Below, in pieces: positions 7,812 through 16,550 of a stretch of DNA of 64,000 bases. The stretch is from the NCBI RefSeq assembly GCF_014621695.1, contig NZ_CP061281.1, forward strand, positions 2,666,001-2,730,000, given 5' to 3'. The position numbers and the translations under genes were made by a program. This DNA is from Streptomyces xanthii. Lineage in GTDB: Bacteria; Actinomycetota; Actinomycetes; Streptomycetales; Streptomycetaceae. Within the stretch, counting starts at the first letter, position 1; each line of letters opens with the position of its first letter. Under the pieces are notes generated by a model that was given only the letters and a program-made list of their open reading frames with translations, was not told where the DNA came from and did not search any database.

Positions 7812-8570
7812 TCAGGAGGCCGGCAGTGCCTGGCCGTAGTCCACGGTGTCGGCGTCGTCCGGCTCCCTGAGCTCGAAGCCCTTGCCCCACTCGGTCAGCT
7901 TCAGCGAGCCCGCGCCGCCGGCCCGCTCCAGGCGCAGCGGGTACGCCGTGCCCTCCAGGGAGACGTCGAGGGTGCCGCCCGCGCCCTTGTCTCCGCTCAG
8001 CTCTATGGTGCGGACCCCGTCGGCGGCGCCCCGGTCGCCCTTGGCGAGGGTGCCGTGCAGGGTGAGCAGCCCGTCGAGCAGCACCTCCTTGTCGGTGAAG
8101 GTGCTCAGCTGCTTGTACGCGGGGTCGCCCGAGGGCACCTTCACGTACTTGCCGTCGAGCTTCTCCGCCGCCGTACCGCCTTCGTGCGCGTTCTTGCCCT
8201 CGTCGGAGTGCGTCCAGAAGGCGGCGCTCGCCTTGAGGAAGAGGTGCTCGCCGACCCGCAGCAGCTGGAACGTGCCGTCCTTCGTGGTCACCGACCCGGT
8301 GCCGCCGTCGTCCTTGAGCCGCATGTCGAGCCTGTACGTCCGTCCGCCGACGACCACGGAGCCGGAGACGTGCACGGTGTCCGCGGCCTGCGCGGCCTTC
8401 ACCGTACGGCTCTGGATCTTCTTGGCGGACAGCTTGCCGACCCCGTTGGTCCCCGCGTCCGGGTCCTGCTCGCCTCCGCCGCCGCACGCGGTGAGTCCGG
8501 CCACCAGCCCCGCGCTCAGCAGACCGGCCAGCAGGAACCGGGGTCGACGGGCCAGGGGGTGTGCGGTCAC
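7812..8570 (-). CDS. LppX/LprAFG-like lipoprotein
   Basis: Exported lipoprotein of 252 residues. A type II signal peptide (basic LARRPRF, hydrophobic LLAGLLSAGLVAG, lipobox LTAC) is followed by a Gly-rich tether and a single domain resembling the mycobacterial LppX/LprA/LprF/LprG fold, which carries lipids or glycolipids in a half-beta-barrel: TVHVSGSVVVGGRTYRLD, then GDPAYKQLSTF and a C-terminal YPLRLERAGG segment. GTG 8570 has an AGGTGG SD. Lipid carriage is inferred from family resemblance. It is convergent with the hypothetical gene ending at 7801. Confidence 0.8.
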   Translation of the reverse strand: MTAHPLARRPRFLLAGLLSAGLVAGLTACGGGGEQDPDAGTNGVGKLSAKKIQSRTVKAAQAADTVHVSGSVVVGGRTYRLDMRLKDDGGTGSVTTKDGTFQLLRVGEHLFLKASAAFWTHSDEGKNAHEGGTAAEKLDGKYVKVPSGDPAYKQLSTFTDKEVLLDGLLTLHGTLAKGDRGAADGVRTIELSGDKGAGGTLDVSLEGTAYPLRLERAGGAGSLKLTEWGKGFELREPDDADTVDYGQALPAS

Positions 8571-8765
8571 GGGCGGGACCACCTCTCGTGGGGCAAGGGG
8601 GGTGCGGCGGTGGGCAGGACGGCAGCGTACCCGTGCCCTGCGCGCCCACTCCCCCAGGCCCTGGCCCCGGGCGGCGCAAAGGCGCCGTCGACCGGCTCGG
8701 GCTAGCCTGATCACCAGATTGCTCGTATGTACGCACAGGCAGGTACGAAAGGGAGGCGGGGTGAC

Positions 8766-10052
8766 ATGGCCGCAGGGGCTCCCCGCATCTTCGTCTCGCA
8801 TCTGGCCGGAGTCGCCGTCTTCGACCCGAACGGCGACCAGGTCGGCCGGGTGCGCGACCTCGTGGCGATGCTCCGGGTGGGCCGCCGCCCGCCCCGGCTG
8901 CTGGGGCTCGTCGTCGAACTGTCCACGCGCCGCCGCATCTTCCTGCCCATGACCCGGGTCACCGGCATCGAGTCGGGCCAGGTCATCACGACGGGCGTGC
9001 TCAACGTGCGGCGTTTCGAGCAGCGGCCCACCGAGCGGCTGGTGCTCGGCGAGATGCTCGACCGGGTGGTGCGCCTGGTGGAGACCGGCGAGGACGTCAC
9101 CGTCCTGGACGTGGCGATCCAGCAGCTGCCCGCGCGCCGCGACTGGGAGATCGACCGGGTCTTCGTCCGCAAGGGCAAGGCCGGCGCCTTCCGGCGGAAC
9201 AAGGGTGCGACGCTGACCGTCGACTGGTCCGCCGTCGACGGCTTCTCCCTGGAGGAGCACGGGCAGGGCGCCGAGAACCTGCTCGCCACGTTCGAGCAGC
9301 TGCGCCCGGCCGACCTGGCGAACGTGCTGCACCACCTGTCCGCGAAGCGCCGCGCCGAGGTCGCCGCCGCGCTCACCAACGAGCGGCTCGCCGACGTCCT
9401 CGAGGAGCTCCCCGAGGACGACCAGATCGAGATCCTCGGCAAGCTGAAGGAGGAGCGCGCCGCCGACGTCCTGGAGGAGATGGACCCGGACGACGCCGCC
9501 GACCTGCTCAGCGAGCTGCCCGAGGAGGACAAGGAGCGCCTCCTCGCCCTGATGCAGCCGAGCGACGCGGCCGACGTGCGGCGCCTGATGGCGTACGAGG
9601 AGCGGACCGCGGGCGGTCTGATGACGACCGAGCCGATCGTGCTGCGCCCCGACGCGACGGTCGCCGACGCCCTCGCGCGCGTCCGCAACCCCGACCTGTC
9701 CCCCGCGCTCGCCGCGCAGGTCTACGTCTGCCGGCCGCCGGACGAGACCCCGACCGGCAAGTACCTCGGCACGATCCACTTCCAGCGCCTGCTGCGCGAC
9801 CCCCCGTACACGCTGGTCAGCGCGGTCCTCGACGACGACCTCCAGGCGCTCGCCCCGGACGCGCAGCTGCCGGAGATCGCCGGGTTCTTCGCCACGTACG
9901 ACATGGTGGCGGCGCCCGTCGTCGACGAGGGCGGCTCGCTGCTCGGCGCGGTCACCGTCGACGACGTACTGGACCACATGCTCCCCGACGACTGGCGCGA
10001 GCAGGAGTTCCACCTGGCCGGGGAGGTGAACCATGGCGACGGAGGAGCGTGA
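8766..10052 (+). CDS. PRC-barrel/MgtE_N/CBS protein lacking the channel domain
   Basis: A 428-residue cytoplasmic protein with the regulatory part of an MgtE Mg2+ channel but no membrane helices. The N-terminus (IFVSHLAGVAVFDPNGDQVG) is PRC-barrel-like; about 165-300 is an MgtE N-domain superhelix (LSAKRRAEVAAALTNERLAD, then DDAADLLSELPEEDKERLL); two CBS motifs follow (TTEPIVLRPDATVADALARV and FFATYDMVAAPVVDEGG, ending VTVDDVLDHML). Probably it senses divalent cations or nucleotides and acts on a partner, perhaps the coupled DUF1003 membrane protein. ATG 8766 follows GGGAGG. Its stop overlaps the next gene by 20 bp. Orthologous in context to Rv1232c (from memory). Confidence 0.85.
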   Translation: MAAGAPRIFVSHLAGVAVFDPNGDQVGRVRDLVAMLRVGRRPPRLLGLVVELSTRRRIFLPMTRVTGIESGQVITTGVLNVRRFEQRPTERLVLGEMLDRVVRLVETGEDVTVLDVAIQQLPARRDWEIDRVFVRKGKAGAFRRNKGATLTVDWSAVDGFSLEEHGQGAENLLATFEQLRPADLANVLHHLSAKRRAEVAAALTNERLADVLEELPEDDQIEILGKLKEERAADVLEEMDPDDAADLLSELPEEDKERLLALMQPSDAADVRRLMAYEERTAGGLMTTEPIVLRPDATVADALARVRNPDLSPALAAQVYVCRPPDETPTGKYLGTIHFQRLLRDPPYTLVSAVLDDDLQALAPDAQLPEIAGFFATYDMVAAPVVDEGGSLLGAVTVDDVLDHMLPDDWREQEFHLAGEVNHGDGGA

Positions 10053-10605
10053 GCGGGAGCGGGAGCGGACCGGGGAGACCCGGCGCCCGCGCATCCGGCT
10101 GGACCAGCCGCGCCCGCCCCGGCGCAAGCTGCTGCCGGAGTACGACCCGGAGGCCTTCGGGCGGCTGTCCGAGCGCATCGCGCGCTTCCTGGGCACCGGA
10201 CGGTTCATCGTCTGGATGACGGTCCTGATCATCGCGTGGGTCGCGTGGAACATCGCGGCGCCCCGGCAGCTGCGCTTCGACGAGTACCCGTTCATCTTCC
10301 TGACGCTGATGCTGTCGCTTCAGGCCTCCTACGCGGCCCCGCTGATCCTGCTCGCGCAGAACCGGCAGGACGACCGCGACCGGGTCAACCTCGAACAGGA
10401 CCGCAAGCAGAACGAGCGCTCGATCGCCGACACCGAGTATCTGAGCCGCGAGATGGCCTCGCTGCGGATCGGGCTCGGCGAGGTCGCCACCCGCGACTGG
10501 ATCCGCTCCGAGCTGCAGGACCTCCTCAAGGAGCTGGAGGAGCAGCGGCACAGTGCCGCGTTCCCGGGCGAGCACGAACGCGGACGTGACGTAGACGACC
10601 GCTGA
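10033..10605 (+). CDS. DUF1003 membrane protein
   Basis: DUF1003 family protein of 190 residues: a basic Arg/Glu/Pro-rich N-terminus, two membrane helices (GRFIVWMTVLIIAWVAWNI and FIFLTLMLSLQASYAAPLIL) joined by a short conserved loop, then a charged cytoplasmic coiled-coil tail (NRQDDRDRVNLEQDRKQNE). The function of DUF1003 is unknown. It starts inside the end of the MgtE_N/CBS gene with a strong GGGGAGGTGAACC-ATG site, so the two proteins are translationally coupled and likely work together. The same pairing occurs in mycobacteria (Rv1231c/Rv1232c, from memory). Confidence 0.88.
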   Translation: MATEERERERERTGETRRPRIRLDQPRPPRRKLLPEYDPEAFGRLSERIARFLGTGRFIVWMTVLIIAWVAWNIAAPRQLRFDEYPFIFLTLMLSLQASYAAPLILLAQNRQDDRDRVNLEQDRKQNERSIADTEYLSREMASLRIGLGEVATRDWIRSELQDLLKELEEQRHSAAFPGEHERGRDVDDR

Positions 10606-10649
10606 CGGGGCTTTCCGTGCCCCGGTTACCGCGCCGTACTATCGACCGT

Positions 10650-11783
10650 ATGGCTACGGAAGACGCGGTGCGCGAGGCACTCGCGACAGTGAACGACCCC
10701 GAGATCCAGCGCCCCATCACCGAACTGGGGATGGTCAAATCGGTGGACATCGGCGCGGACGGAGTCGTCGCGGTCACCGTGTACCTGACCGTGTCGGGCT
10801 GCCCGATGCGCTCCACGATCGAGAACAACGTGCGGGACGCGGTCGCGCGCGTCGACGGCGTGACCCGGGTCGACGTCACCCTCGATGTCATGAGCGACGA
10901 GCAGCGCAAGGAGCTGGCGACCGCGCTGCGCGGCGGCACCGCCGAGCGCGAGGTGCCCTTCGCCAAGCCCGGCTCGCTGACCCGCGTCTACGCGGTCGCG
11001 TCCGGCAAGGGCGGCGTCGGCAAGTCCTCCGTGACCGTGAACCTGGCGGCGGCGATGGCCGCCGACGGCCTGAAGGTCGGCGTCGTCGACGCGGACATCT
11101 ACGGCCACTCCGTCCCGCGCATGCTCGGCGCCGACGGCAAGCCCACCCAGGTCGAGAACATGATCATGCCGCCGTCGGCGAACGGCGTGAAGGTCATCTC
11201 GATCGGCATGTTCACCCCGGGCAACGCGCCGGTGGTGTGGCGCGGCCCGATGCTGCACCGCGCGCTCCAGCAGTTCCTCGCGGACGTGTTCTGGGGCGAC
11301 CTGGACGTGCTGCTCCTCGACCTGCCGCCGGGCACCGGTGACATCGCGATCTCGGTCGCGCAGCTGGTGCCGAACGCGGAGATCCTCGTGGTGACGACGC
11401 CTCAGCAGGCGGCCGCCGAGGTCGCCGAGCGGGCCGGTTCCATCGCGGTCCAGACCCACCAGAAGATCGTGGGCGTCGTCGAGAACATGTCGGGGCTGCC
11501 CTGCCCGCACTGCGGCGAGATGGTCGATGTGTTCGGCACGGGCGGCGGTCAGCTGGTCGCCGAGGGCCTGACGAGGACGACGGGCGCGAACGTGCCGGTG
11601 CTCGGCTCCATCCCGATCGACGTGCGGCTGCGCGAGGGCGGCGACGAGGGCAAGCCCGTCGTGCTGTCCGACCCGGAGTCCCCGGCCGGTTCCGCGCTGC
11701 GGGCCATCGCCGGCAAGCTCGGCGGCCGCCAGCGCGGCCTGTCCGGCCTGTCGCTGGGCATCACCCCGCGCAACAAGTTCTGA
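10650..11783 (+). CDS. mrp: Mrp/NBP35-family P-loop ATPase (Fe-S carrier)
   Basis: Mrp/ApbC-type ATPase (377 aa) that carries and delivers Fe-S clusters as a dimer in the cytoplasm. An N-terminal MIP18/DUF59 domain (about 1-95, with VSGCPMRSTIENNV) is fused to a deviant-Walker P-loop domain: GKGGVGKSS, DADIYGHSVPRML, DLPPGTGD, and a C-terminal CPHCG pair that binds the bridging cluster. Length and domain order are typical of the family. ATG 10650 is preceded by TACTAT at 8 nt with no SD, indicating a leaderless transcript. Equivalent in context to Rv1229c. Confidence 0.93.
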   Translation: MATEDAVREALATVNDPEIQRPITELGMVKSVDIGADGVVAVTVYLTVSGCPMRSTIENNVRDAVARVDGVTRVDVTLDVMSDEQRKELATALRGGTAEREVPFAKPGSLTRVYAVASGKGGVGKSSVTVNLAAAMAADGLKVGVVDADIYGHSVPRMLGADGKPTQVENMIMPPSANGVKVISIGMFTPGNAPVVWRGPMLHRALQQFLADVFWGDLDVLLLDLPPGTGDIAISVAQLVPNAEILVVTTPQQAAAEVAERAGSIAVQTHQKIVGVVENMSGLPCPHCGEMVDVFGTGGGQLVAEGLTRTTGANVPVLGSIPIDVRLREGGDEGKPVVLSDPESPAGSALRAIAGKLGGRQRGLSGLSLGITPRNKF

Positions 11784-11790
11784 GCTTCAC

Positions 11791-11827
11791 CTCCGGCCGC
11801 GTCCTCCTACGGGAGGTGCGGCCGGAG
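11791..11827. terminator. bidirectional terminator hairpin
   Basis: CTCCGGCCGC (11791-11800) pairs with GCGGCCGGAG (11818-11827), with an inner CCTCC/GGAGG stem. It begins 8 bp after the mrp stop and lies before the end of the convergent gene at 11839. Confidence 0.7.
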
Positions 11828-11838
11828 CCCGTGCGGCG

Positions 11839-12495
11839 CTAGCCGAGCTCGGCGATGTCCTTCACCGCGGAGAAGCCGAGCCCGTACGCGCTCATGCCGC
11901 GCCCGTACGCACCGAGGTGGACGCCCGCCTGCGTGGATCCGGCGAGCACCCAGCCGAACTCGGACTCGCGGTAGTGGAACGGGGTCGGCACCCCGTCGAC
12001 GGGCAGCGTGAGCGTCGCCCAGTCCTCGGAGTCCAGGTCGTCGGCGAGCACCCAGGCCGTCTCGGTCTGCTGGTCCAGCCAGTCGTCGCGCAGGGTGTGG
12101 TCCATCTGGCCGGGCCAGGTGTAGGAGAGCAGCCCGACACCGGCGAGCCAGGCCGCGGACGAAACCGAGGTGGCCTCCAGGACGCCCGTGCCGTCGGCGC
12201 TGCGCCGCACGGGGTTGGCGGCGACGGTCACGACGACCGCGAACCGCTCCGTGTCCTGTGTGCCCTCGCTGCGGACGGAGGGTTCGTCACCGTGCCCGAT
12301 CGAGCCGTGCTCGACGGAACCGTCCGCCGAGGTGCCGACCTGCATCAGCCAGCGCGGTCCGGTGAACGCCTCGTCGAGGCCGTACCAGGGGAACGGCGCC
12401 TCCAGGTAGCCGTCGACCGTGCGCCGGGCCGCGGGAACCTGCTCGGTCCCCTCGCCGGCCGGCGCCTGCGCGCCCACCCGACTCGTCGTCTCCAT
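11839..12495 (-). CDS. conserved hypothetical protein
   Basis: A 218-residue soluble protein without signal peptide or membrane helix; I do not recognise the family. It has an N-terminal RTVDGYLEAPFPWYGLD segment, a hydrophobic central core (ATSVSSAAWLAGVGLLSYTW) and a Gly/Tyr-rich C-terminus (VHLGAYGRGMSAYGLGFSAV). It is the last gene of the run sigE-rseA-htrA-tatB on the minus strand, with a 128-bp gap after tatB and its own strong GAGGAGG SD at ATG 12495. Membership in the stress operon is therefore possible but not shown. Confidence 0.7.
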   Translation of the reverse strand: METTSRVGAQAPAGEGTEQVPAARRTVDGYLEAPFPWYGLDEAFTGPRWLMQVGTSADGSVEHGSIGHGDEPSVRSEGTQDTERFAVVVTVAANPVRRSADGTGVLEATSVSSAAWLAGVGLLSYTWPGQMDHTLRDDWLDQQTETAWVLADDLDSEDWATLTLPVDGVPTPFHYRESEFGWVLAGSTQAGVHLGAYGRGMSAYGLGFSAVKDIAELG

Positions 12496-12623
12496 GCGGC
12501 CGCCTCCTCGTTCTCGTACGGACCGGCGGCCCGCCCCCCACGGGCGTTCTCACGTCCGGTCCGCGCAACAACAAGGCAGGATGCCACACCGGGTCCCCGG
12601 GACCCGGTTGCAGGCGGGGTGGT

Positions 12624-13082
12624 TCAGGTCGCGTCGGAGTCGAACGGGGGCGGATCACCGGCGCCCGGACGGCGCTCGGTCTCGGGCCGCTTCTGCATGT
12701 CGACGCGGCCGCCGGAGGTGCCGGCGGCGCCGGACGCGGTGCCCGCGTCGTCCACTTCGGCCACGGTGGTGACCGCGTCCGAGACCTCGGCCATCTCCTT
12801 CTTCAGGTCGAAGCCGTTGCGGATCTCCTTGAGACCCAGGTCGTCGCTGTCCAGCTGCTTGCGGATGAACGTCTTGGGGTTCAGGTCCTCGAACTCGAAG
12901 TCCTTGAACTCGGGGCCCAGTTCCTCACGGATGTCCTGCTTCGCACTGTCCGAGAACTCCCGGATCTTGCGTATCGTGCGCGCGACGTCCTGAATGACCT
13001 GCGGCAGTTTGTCGGGGCCGAAGACCAACACGGCCAGCACGACCAGCGCCATGACCTCCGGTAGGCCAATGTCGTTGAACAC
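12624..13082 (-). CDS. tatB: Sec-independent protein translocase subunit TatB
   Basis: TatB of the twin-arginine translocase, 152 residues. It has the classic layout: short periplasmic N-terminus, one membrane helix (PEVMALVVLAVLVFGPDKLP) with the FGPDKLP hinge, an amphipathic helix (VIQDVARTIRKIREFSDSAK) and an acidic, low-complexity C-tail. TatB forms the substrate-receptor complex with TatC. GTG 13082 has TAGGAG seven nt upstream. It follows htrA on the same strand, as in the mycobacterial sigE-rseA-htrA-tatB locus, linking Tat export with the envelope stress response. Confidence 0.93.
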   Translation of the reverse strand: MFNDIGLPEVMALVVLAVLVFGPDKLPQVIQDVARTIRKIREFSDSAKQDIREELGPEFKDFEFEDLNPKTFIRKQLDSDDLGLKEIRNGFDLKKEMAEVSDAVTTVAEVDDAGTASGAAGTSGGRVDMQKRPETERRPGAGDPPPFDSDAT

Positions 13083-13236
13083 CTTGCTCTCCTAGCGTGT
13101 CCTCGGCCCGCGGTCGTCTTCAGCAGCAGGTCTTCGGCTGGGTCCGGCACGGACCGGGTCCACGGTACCCGGCGACCCTGTCCGTCCGGTAGCCACCGGG
13201 CGACGAGCAGGATCACCGGGGCCGCCCGGTCGCCGG

Positions 13237-15468
13237 TCAGTCGCCGTCGGCGGATCCGAGGACGAGTGTCACCTTGCGCGGCTTCCCGTCCCGTTCGACC
13301 GTCAGGTCCAGCTTGTCCTTCGGCCGGTGCGCGCGGACCTTGACGATGAGTTCCTCGCCGGAGTGCACGCGGGTGCCGTCCACCTCGGTGATCACGTCGC
13401 CGGACCGGATGCCCGCCTCGGCGGCGGGGCCGCCCGCGGTGACCGCCGGGCCGCCGTCGTTGCCCTTCGTGCCGACGCGGGCGCCGTCGCCGTCGTAGTC
13501 CATGTCGAGGGTGACGCCGATCACGGGGTGGGTGGCCTTGCCGGTGTTGATCAGCTCCTCGGCCACGCGCTTGGCCTGGTTGATCGGGATCGCGAAGCCC
13601 AGGCCGATCGAGCCCGCCTGGGCACCCTCCTGCTCGGAGCCGCCGTCGGCGCCGCGGATGGCGCTGTTGATGCCGATGACGCGGGCCCGCGAGTCGACCA
13701 GCGGGCCGCCCGAGTTCCCGGGGTTTATCGGGGCGTCGGTCTGCAGGGCGTCGACGTAGCTGACGTCGGAGCCGTCGCCTCCGGCGGTGATCGGGCGCTC
13801 CTTGGCGCTGATGATCCCGGAGGTGACCGTGTTGGCCAGGTCGAAGGGGGCGCCGATGGCGACGACGGGGTCGCCCACCTGGACGTTCTCCGAGTTGCCG
13901 AGGCGCAGGGGCTTGAGGCCGCTGACGCCCTTCACCTTGATGACGGCCAGGTCGTAGCCGCTGTCGTGGCCGACCACCTCGGCGTCGGCGGACTCGCCTC
14001 CGGCGAACGTGACCGATATCTCACCGGCGGGGCCCGCCGGTTCGACCACGTGGTTGTTCGTCAGGATGTGGCCCTGCTGGTCGAGGACGAACCCGGTGCC
14101 GGTGCCCTGCTCGGTGTCGCCCTTCGTGTGGATCGTGACGACGCCGGGCAGCGCGGTGGCGGCGATCCCCGCGACGCTGCCGGGGTCCCGGTGCGCCGAC
14201 TCGGGGCCCGCCTGCGGCAGCTCGATGTCGGTCCCGCCGGTGCGCTCCAGGTACGAGCCGACGGCGCCGCCGATCCCGCCCGCCACGAGCGCGATCACCG
14301 CGGCCCCGATCACCACGATGCGCCGCCCCTTCCGCTTACGGCGCCTCTCCTCCTCCGCGGCGGCCACCACGGGCCCACCCCACGGCTCATGCAGCTGCCA
14401 GGGCCCTGCGGGCGGTACGGAACCGGGTGCGGGGGCCGGGACGGGCTGGGGCGCCTGGGGGTGGGGCTGCGGCTGCTGATTCTGGGAGTGATGCGGCTGG
14501 GGCGGGGTGGCCTGGTGGGGCTGCTGGTTCGGGGCCGGGTGCGGCTGGGGCGCCTGCGGCTGCTGGTTCTGGGCCGCGTGCGGCTGGGGCGCCTGCGGGT
14601 GGGCGGCGCCGGTCGGGGTTCCGTGGGTGGGGGTGGCCATCGGGTGCTGCACGGGCGGCGCGAGGGCCCAGGGCCCGGGTTCACCGTAGGGCGGCGTGCT
14701 GTACGGGTCCGGGTCGTGCAGTGGCCGGGGCCCGTCCGCGGCGGCGGGGACGGGTGACTCGGCGAGAGGCGCGGATCCGGCACCGGGCACGACGGGCTCA
14801 GCGCCGGAGACCGTGGCAGCAGCAACCGGCGGAGCCCATTCCTCGGCCGGTGCGCCGTCCCCGGCGGGGCCCACGGGGGCCTGCTCACCGGGGGCGGACG
14901 ACTCGACGACGGAAGGCTCCGCGGACGCGGCTGCGGGCGCGGGCGCGACAGGCGGGGGCCACTCGTCGGCGGGCGCGCCCTGGCTGACGGCGCCGGGAGC
15001 CGGCGCCTCCGCGACGGGGTCGCCGGGGGTTGCAGGAGCAGCGGGCGAGCCCGTGGTGGGCTCGGCAGAGTCGTCAGGTACCGCGGGTGCGGCGGCAACC
15101 GGCGGGGGCCACTCATCGGTCGGTACGCCCTGAGCTGCGGCAGCGGGCGCGGGCGACTCCGCGACGGAGTCGCCTGAGGCGGGCGAGCCGGGGGCGGACT
15201 CGGCCGGGGTGTCGGGCGACGCCGGTGCGGCGGCAACCGGCGGGGGCCACTCGTCGGTCGGTACGCCCTGAACTGCGGCACCGGGCTCCGCGGCGGGGTC
15301 GCCGGGGGCGGGCGGCACCGATGTGTCCGTGCTCGGAGCCGGTGGCGCGCCGGACGGGCTCGCCGGGGCCGGGAGGTGCCAGTCGCCGTCGTCCGTCGTC
15401 GCCGCGTCCCCCGTGCTCGGTCGGGGGCGGCTCCACCACTTGGCCTTCGTGGGCTTGCCCTCGTCCAT
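13237..15468 (-). CDS. htrA: HtrA/DegP-like S1C serine protease with long low-complexity N-terminus
   Basis: Membrane-anchored envelope serine protease, 743 aa. Residues 1-370 are a Pro/Ala/Gln-rich cytoplasmic region with four diverged repeats around GVPTDEWPPPVAAAPA and a Gln/Pro/His tract. A TM helix (VVIGAAVIALVAGGIGGAVG) follows, then a trypsin-like domain with catalytic His473 (TNNHVV), Asp506 (YDLAVIKV) and Ser586 (PGNSGGPL), and one C-terminal PDZ domain (GIRSGDVITEVDG). It degrades or refolds damaged exported proteins. I chose ATG 15468; a GTG at 15489 is also in frame. The gene sits directly after the anti-sigma gene, as in mycobacteria, and is a plausible sigma target. The N-terminal extension is much longer than in DegP. 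Confidence 0.92.
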   Translation of the reverse strand: MDEGKPTKAKWWSRPRPSTGDAATTDDGDWHLPAPASPSGAPPAPSTDTSVPPAPGDPAAEPGAAVQGVPTDEWPPPVAAAPASPDTPAESAPGSPASGDSVAESPAPAAAAQGVPTDEWPPPVAAAPAVPDDSAEPTTGSPAAPATPGDPVAEAPAPGAVSQGAPADEWPPPVAPAPAAASAEPSVVESSAPGEQAPVGPAGDGAPAEEWAPPVAAATVSGAEPVVPGAGSAPLAESPVPAAADGPRPLHDPDPYSTPPYGEPGPWALAPPVQHPMATPTHGTPTGAAHPQAPQPHAAQNQQPQAPQPHPAPNQQPHQATPPQPHHSQNQQPQPHPQAPQPVPAPAPGSVPPAGPWQLHEPWGGPVVAAAEEERRRKRKGRRIVVIGAAVIALVAGGIGGAVGSYLERTGGTDIELPQAGPESAHRDPGSVAGIAATALPGVVTIHTKGDTEQGTGTGFVLDQQGHILTNNHVVEPAGPAGEISVTFAGGESADAEVVGHDSGYDLAVIKVKGVSGLKPLRLGNSENVQVGDPVVAIGAPFDLANTVTSGIISAKERPITAGGDGSDVSYVDALQTDAPINPGNSGGPLVDSRARVIGINSAIRGADGGSEQEGAQAGSIGLGFAIPINQAKRVAEELINTGKATHPVIGVTLDMDYDGDGARVGTKGNDGGPAVTAGGPAAEAGIRSGDVITEVDGTRVHSGEELIVKVRAHRPKDKLDLTVERDGKPRKVTLVLGSADGD
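14448..14613. repeat. imperfect tandem repeats coding the Q/P/H tract of HtrA
   Basis: Repeats built on GGGGCGCCTG, CGGCTGCTGGTTC and TGCGGCTGG recur several times with short variations. On the minus strand they encode AQNQQPQAPQPHPA-type units. They stay in frame, so they are protein repeats and not a non-coding array, and are prone to slippage. Confidence 0.7.
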
Positions 15469-15560
15469 GTCTCGCTGTTCTCCCCACACCGGGCCCCCGG
15501 CACCACACCGCGGGCTCCCGTGGATTCAACCAGGTTCGGCGGCCCCGGCGCAGGGGGCTG

Positions 15561-16550
15561 TCAGCGGGTCGCGGACGGGCGGGACAGCCGCGGCCCCATG
15601 GAGGCGGGGAGCGCGGCCAGTTCGGCCGGTGTCCCCGCCGCCTCCTGCACCTCGGACGGCTCGTGGGCCGGTGCGTGCGTGGGCAGGGCCACGGAGAGCA
15701 TGGGGACGGGTGCGGCGGGACGTATGAGGGGCGCCATGCGCGGTGTGCCGGACAGCATCGGCGTCGTCGCGTACGGGACGACCGCGCTGCCGTGGCCACT
15801 GCCGGGGAGCAGCGGCGCGCCCGCCTCGATCGGCGAGACCGGGGCGGCGAGTGCTCCGCCGCCCTGGCCCGAGGACAGCGGTGACGTGGAACGGCGTCGC
15901 TGGGCCTCGGAGGACGGCGTGGCCCCCGCGGTCTGGCTGCGCAGCGGGGTGACATTGCTGCCGGACCCGCCACGGGTGTCGGCGGTGTCCGCCGGGATGC
16001 CGGCCGAGACCCCGCCGAGGGCGAGCGCGGCGAGCGACACCGCACCGGCGGCGGCGAAGGCGAACCGGCGCCCGCGCGAGGCCCGGTCCGCGTCGGGCCG
16101 CCCGACCTCGTGGATGCGGAAACCGCGCTCCTCGCTGGGGAACACGGCGGCGTGCGCGCCGGACGGCGCGTACGCGAACGCCTCGGCGTCTACGTCGAAG
16201 ACTCCCTGGCCGAAGCCCCGGACGCCGCCGAGGGGTCGGCCCGAGCCGAATCCTCCGCCGCCGAAGGGGGTGCCTCCGGTGTCCCCGTCAGCACCCCCGG
16301 GCAACCCCTGGAGGCGGGCGAGGAAACTTTCTGAGGGCGGCGGCGGTGCGGTCTGCGCGAAGACGCTCTTGAGGCGGCGCTGGGCGTCGGCCTCGGTCTT
16401 GCAGCGCGGACAGGTGGCCAGATGTGCGAGGACGCGCTCGCGGGCGTCGTGGTTGAGCTCGCCGTCGACCAGGGCGGCCAGCCGGTCCCCGAGATGCTCG
16501 TCGGCCGCGGTCTGCCGGCGCTCGGCAGGATTGAGACGTGATCCACTCAC
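15561..16550 (-). CDS. rseA: zinc-binding anti-sigma factor (RseA-like)
   Basis: Membrane anti-sigma factor of the ZAS type, 329 residues, controlling the upstream ECF sigma factor. The cytoplasmic N-terminus has the zinc motif H43-x3-C47-x2-C50 (AHLATCPRC), which binds sigma and may respond to thiol oxidation. One TM helix lies near 167-190 ([18 protein letters not shown]), and the remaining 140 residues are Pro/Ser/Ala-rich and extracytoplasmic. GTG 16550 overlaps the sigma stop codon as GTGA, giving translational coupling and 1:1 synthesis. Position and motif match RseA (Rv1222), although the extracytoplasmic tail is longer than in Mycobacterium. Confidence 0.88.
   Translation of the reverse strand: MSGSRLNPAERRQTAADEHLGDRLAALVDGELNHDARERVLAHLATCPRCKTEADAQRRLKSVFAQTAPPPPSESFLARLQGLPGGADGDTGGTPFGGGGFGSGRPLGGVRGFGQGVFDVDAEAFAYAPSGAHAAVFPSEERGFRIHEVGRPDADRASRGRRFAFAAAGAVSLAALALGGVSAGIPADTADTRGGSGSNVTPLRSQTAGATPSSEAQRRRSTSPLSSGQGGGALAAPVSPIEAGAPLLPGSGHGSAVVPYATTPMLSGTPRMAPLIRPAAPVPMLSVALPTHAPAHEPSEVQEAAGTPAELAALPASMGPRLSRPSATR

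Noticed and set aside
8711..10295. Antisense frames across the MgtE_N/CBS gene joined to the lipoprotein frame
   Set aside because: No homology; the lipoprotein has a clear signal peptide start at 8570 with its own SD.
14448..14613. CRISPR-like or tandem array
   Set aside because: Units are irregular, stay in reading frame and encode Gln/Pro/His repeats of HtrA; there are no spacers of constant length.
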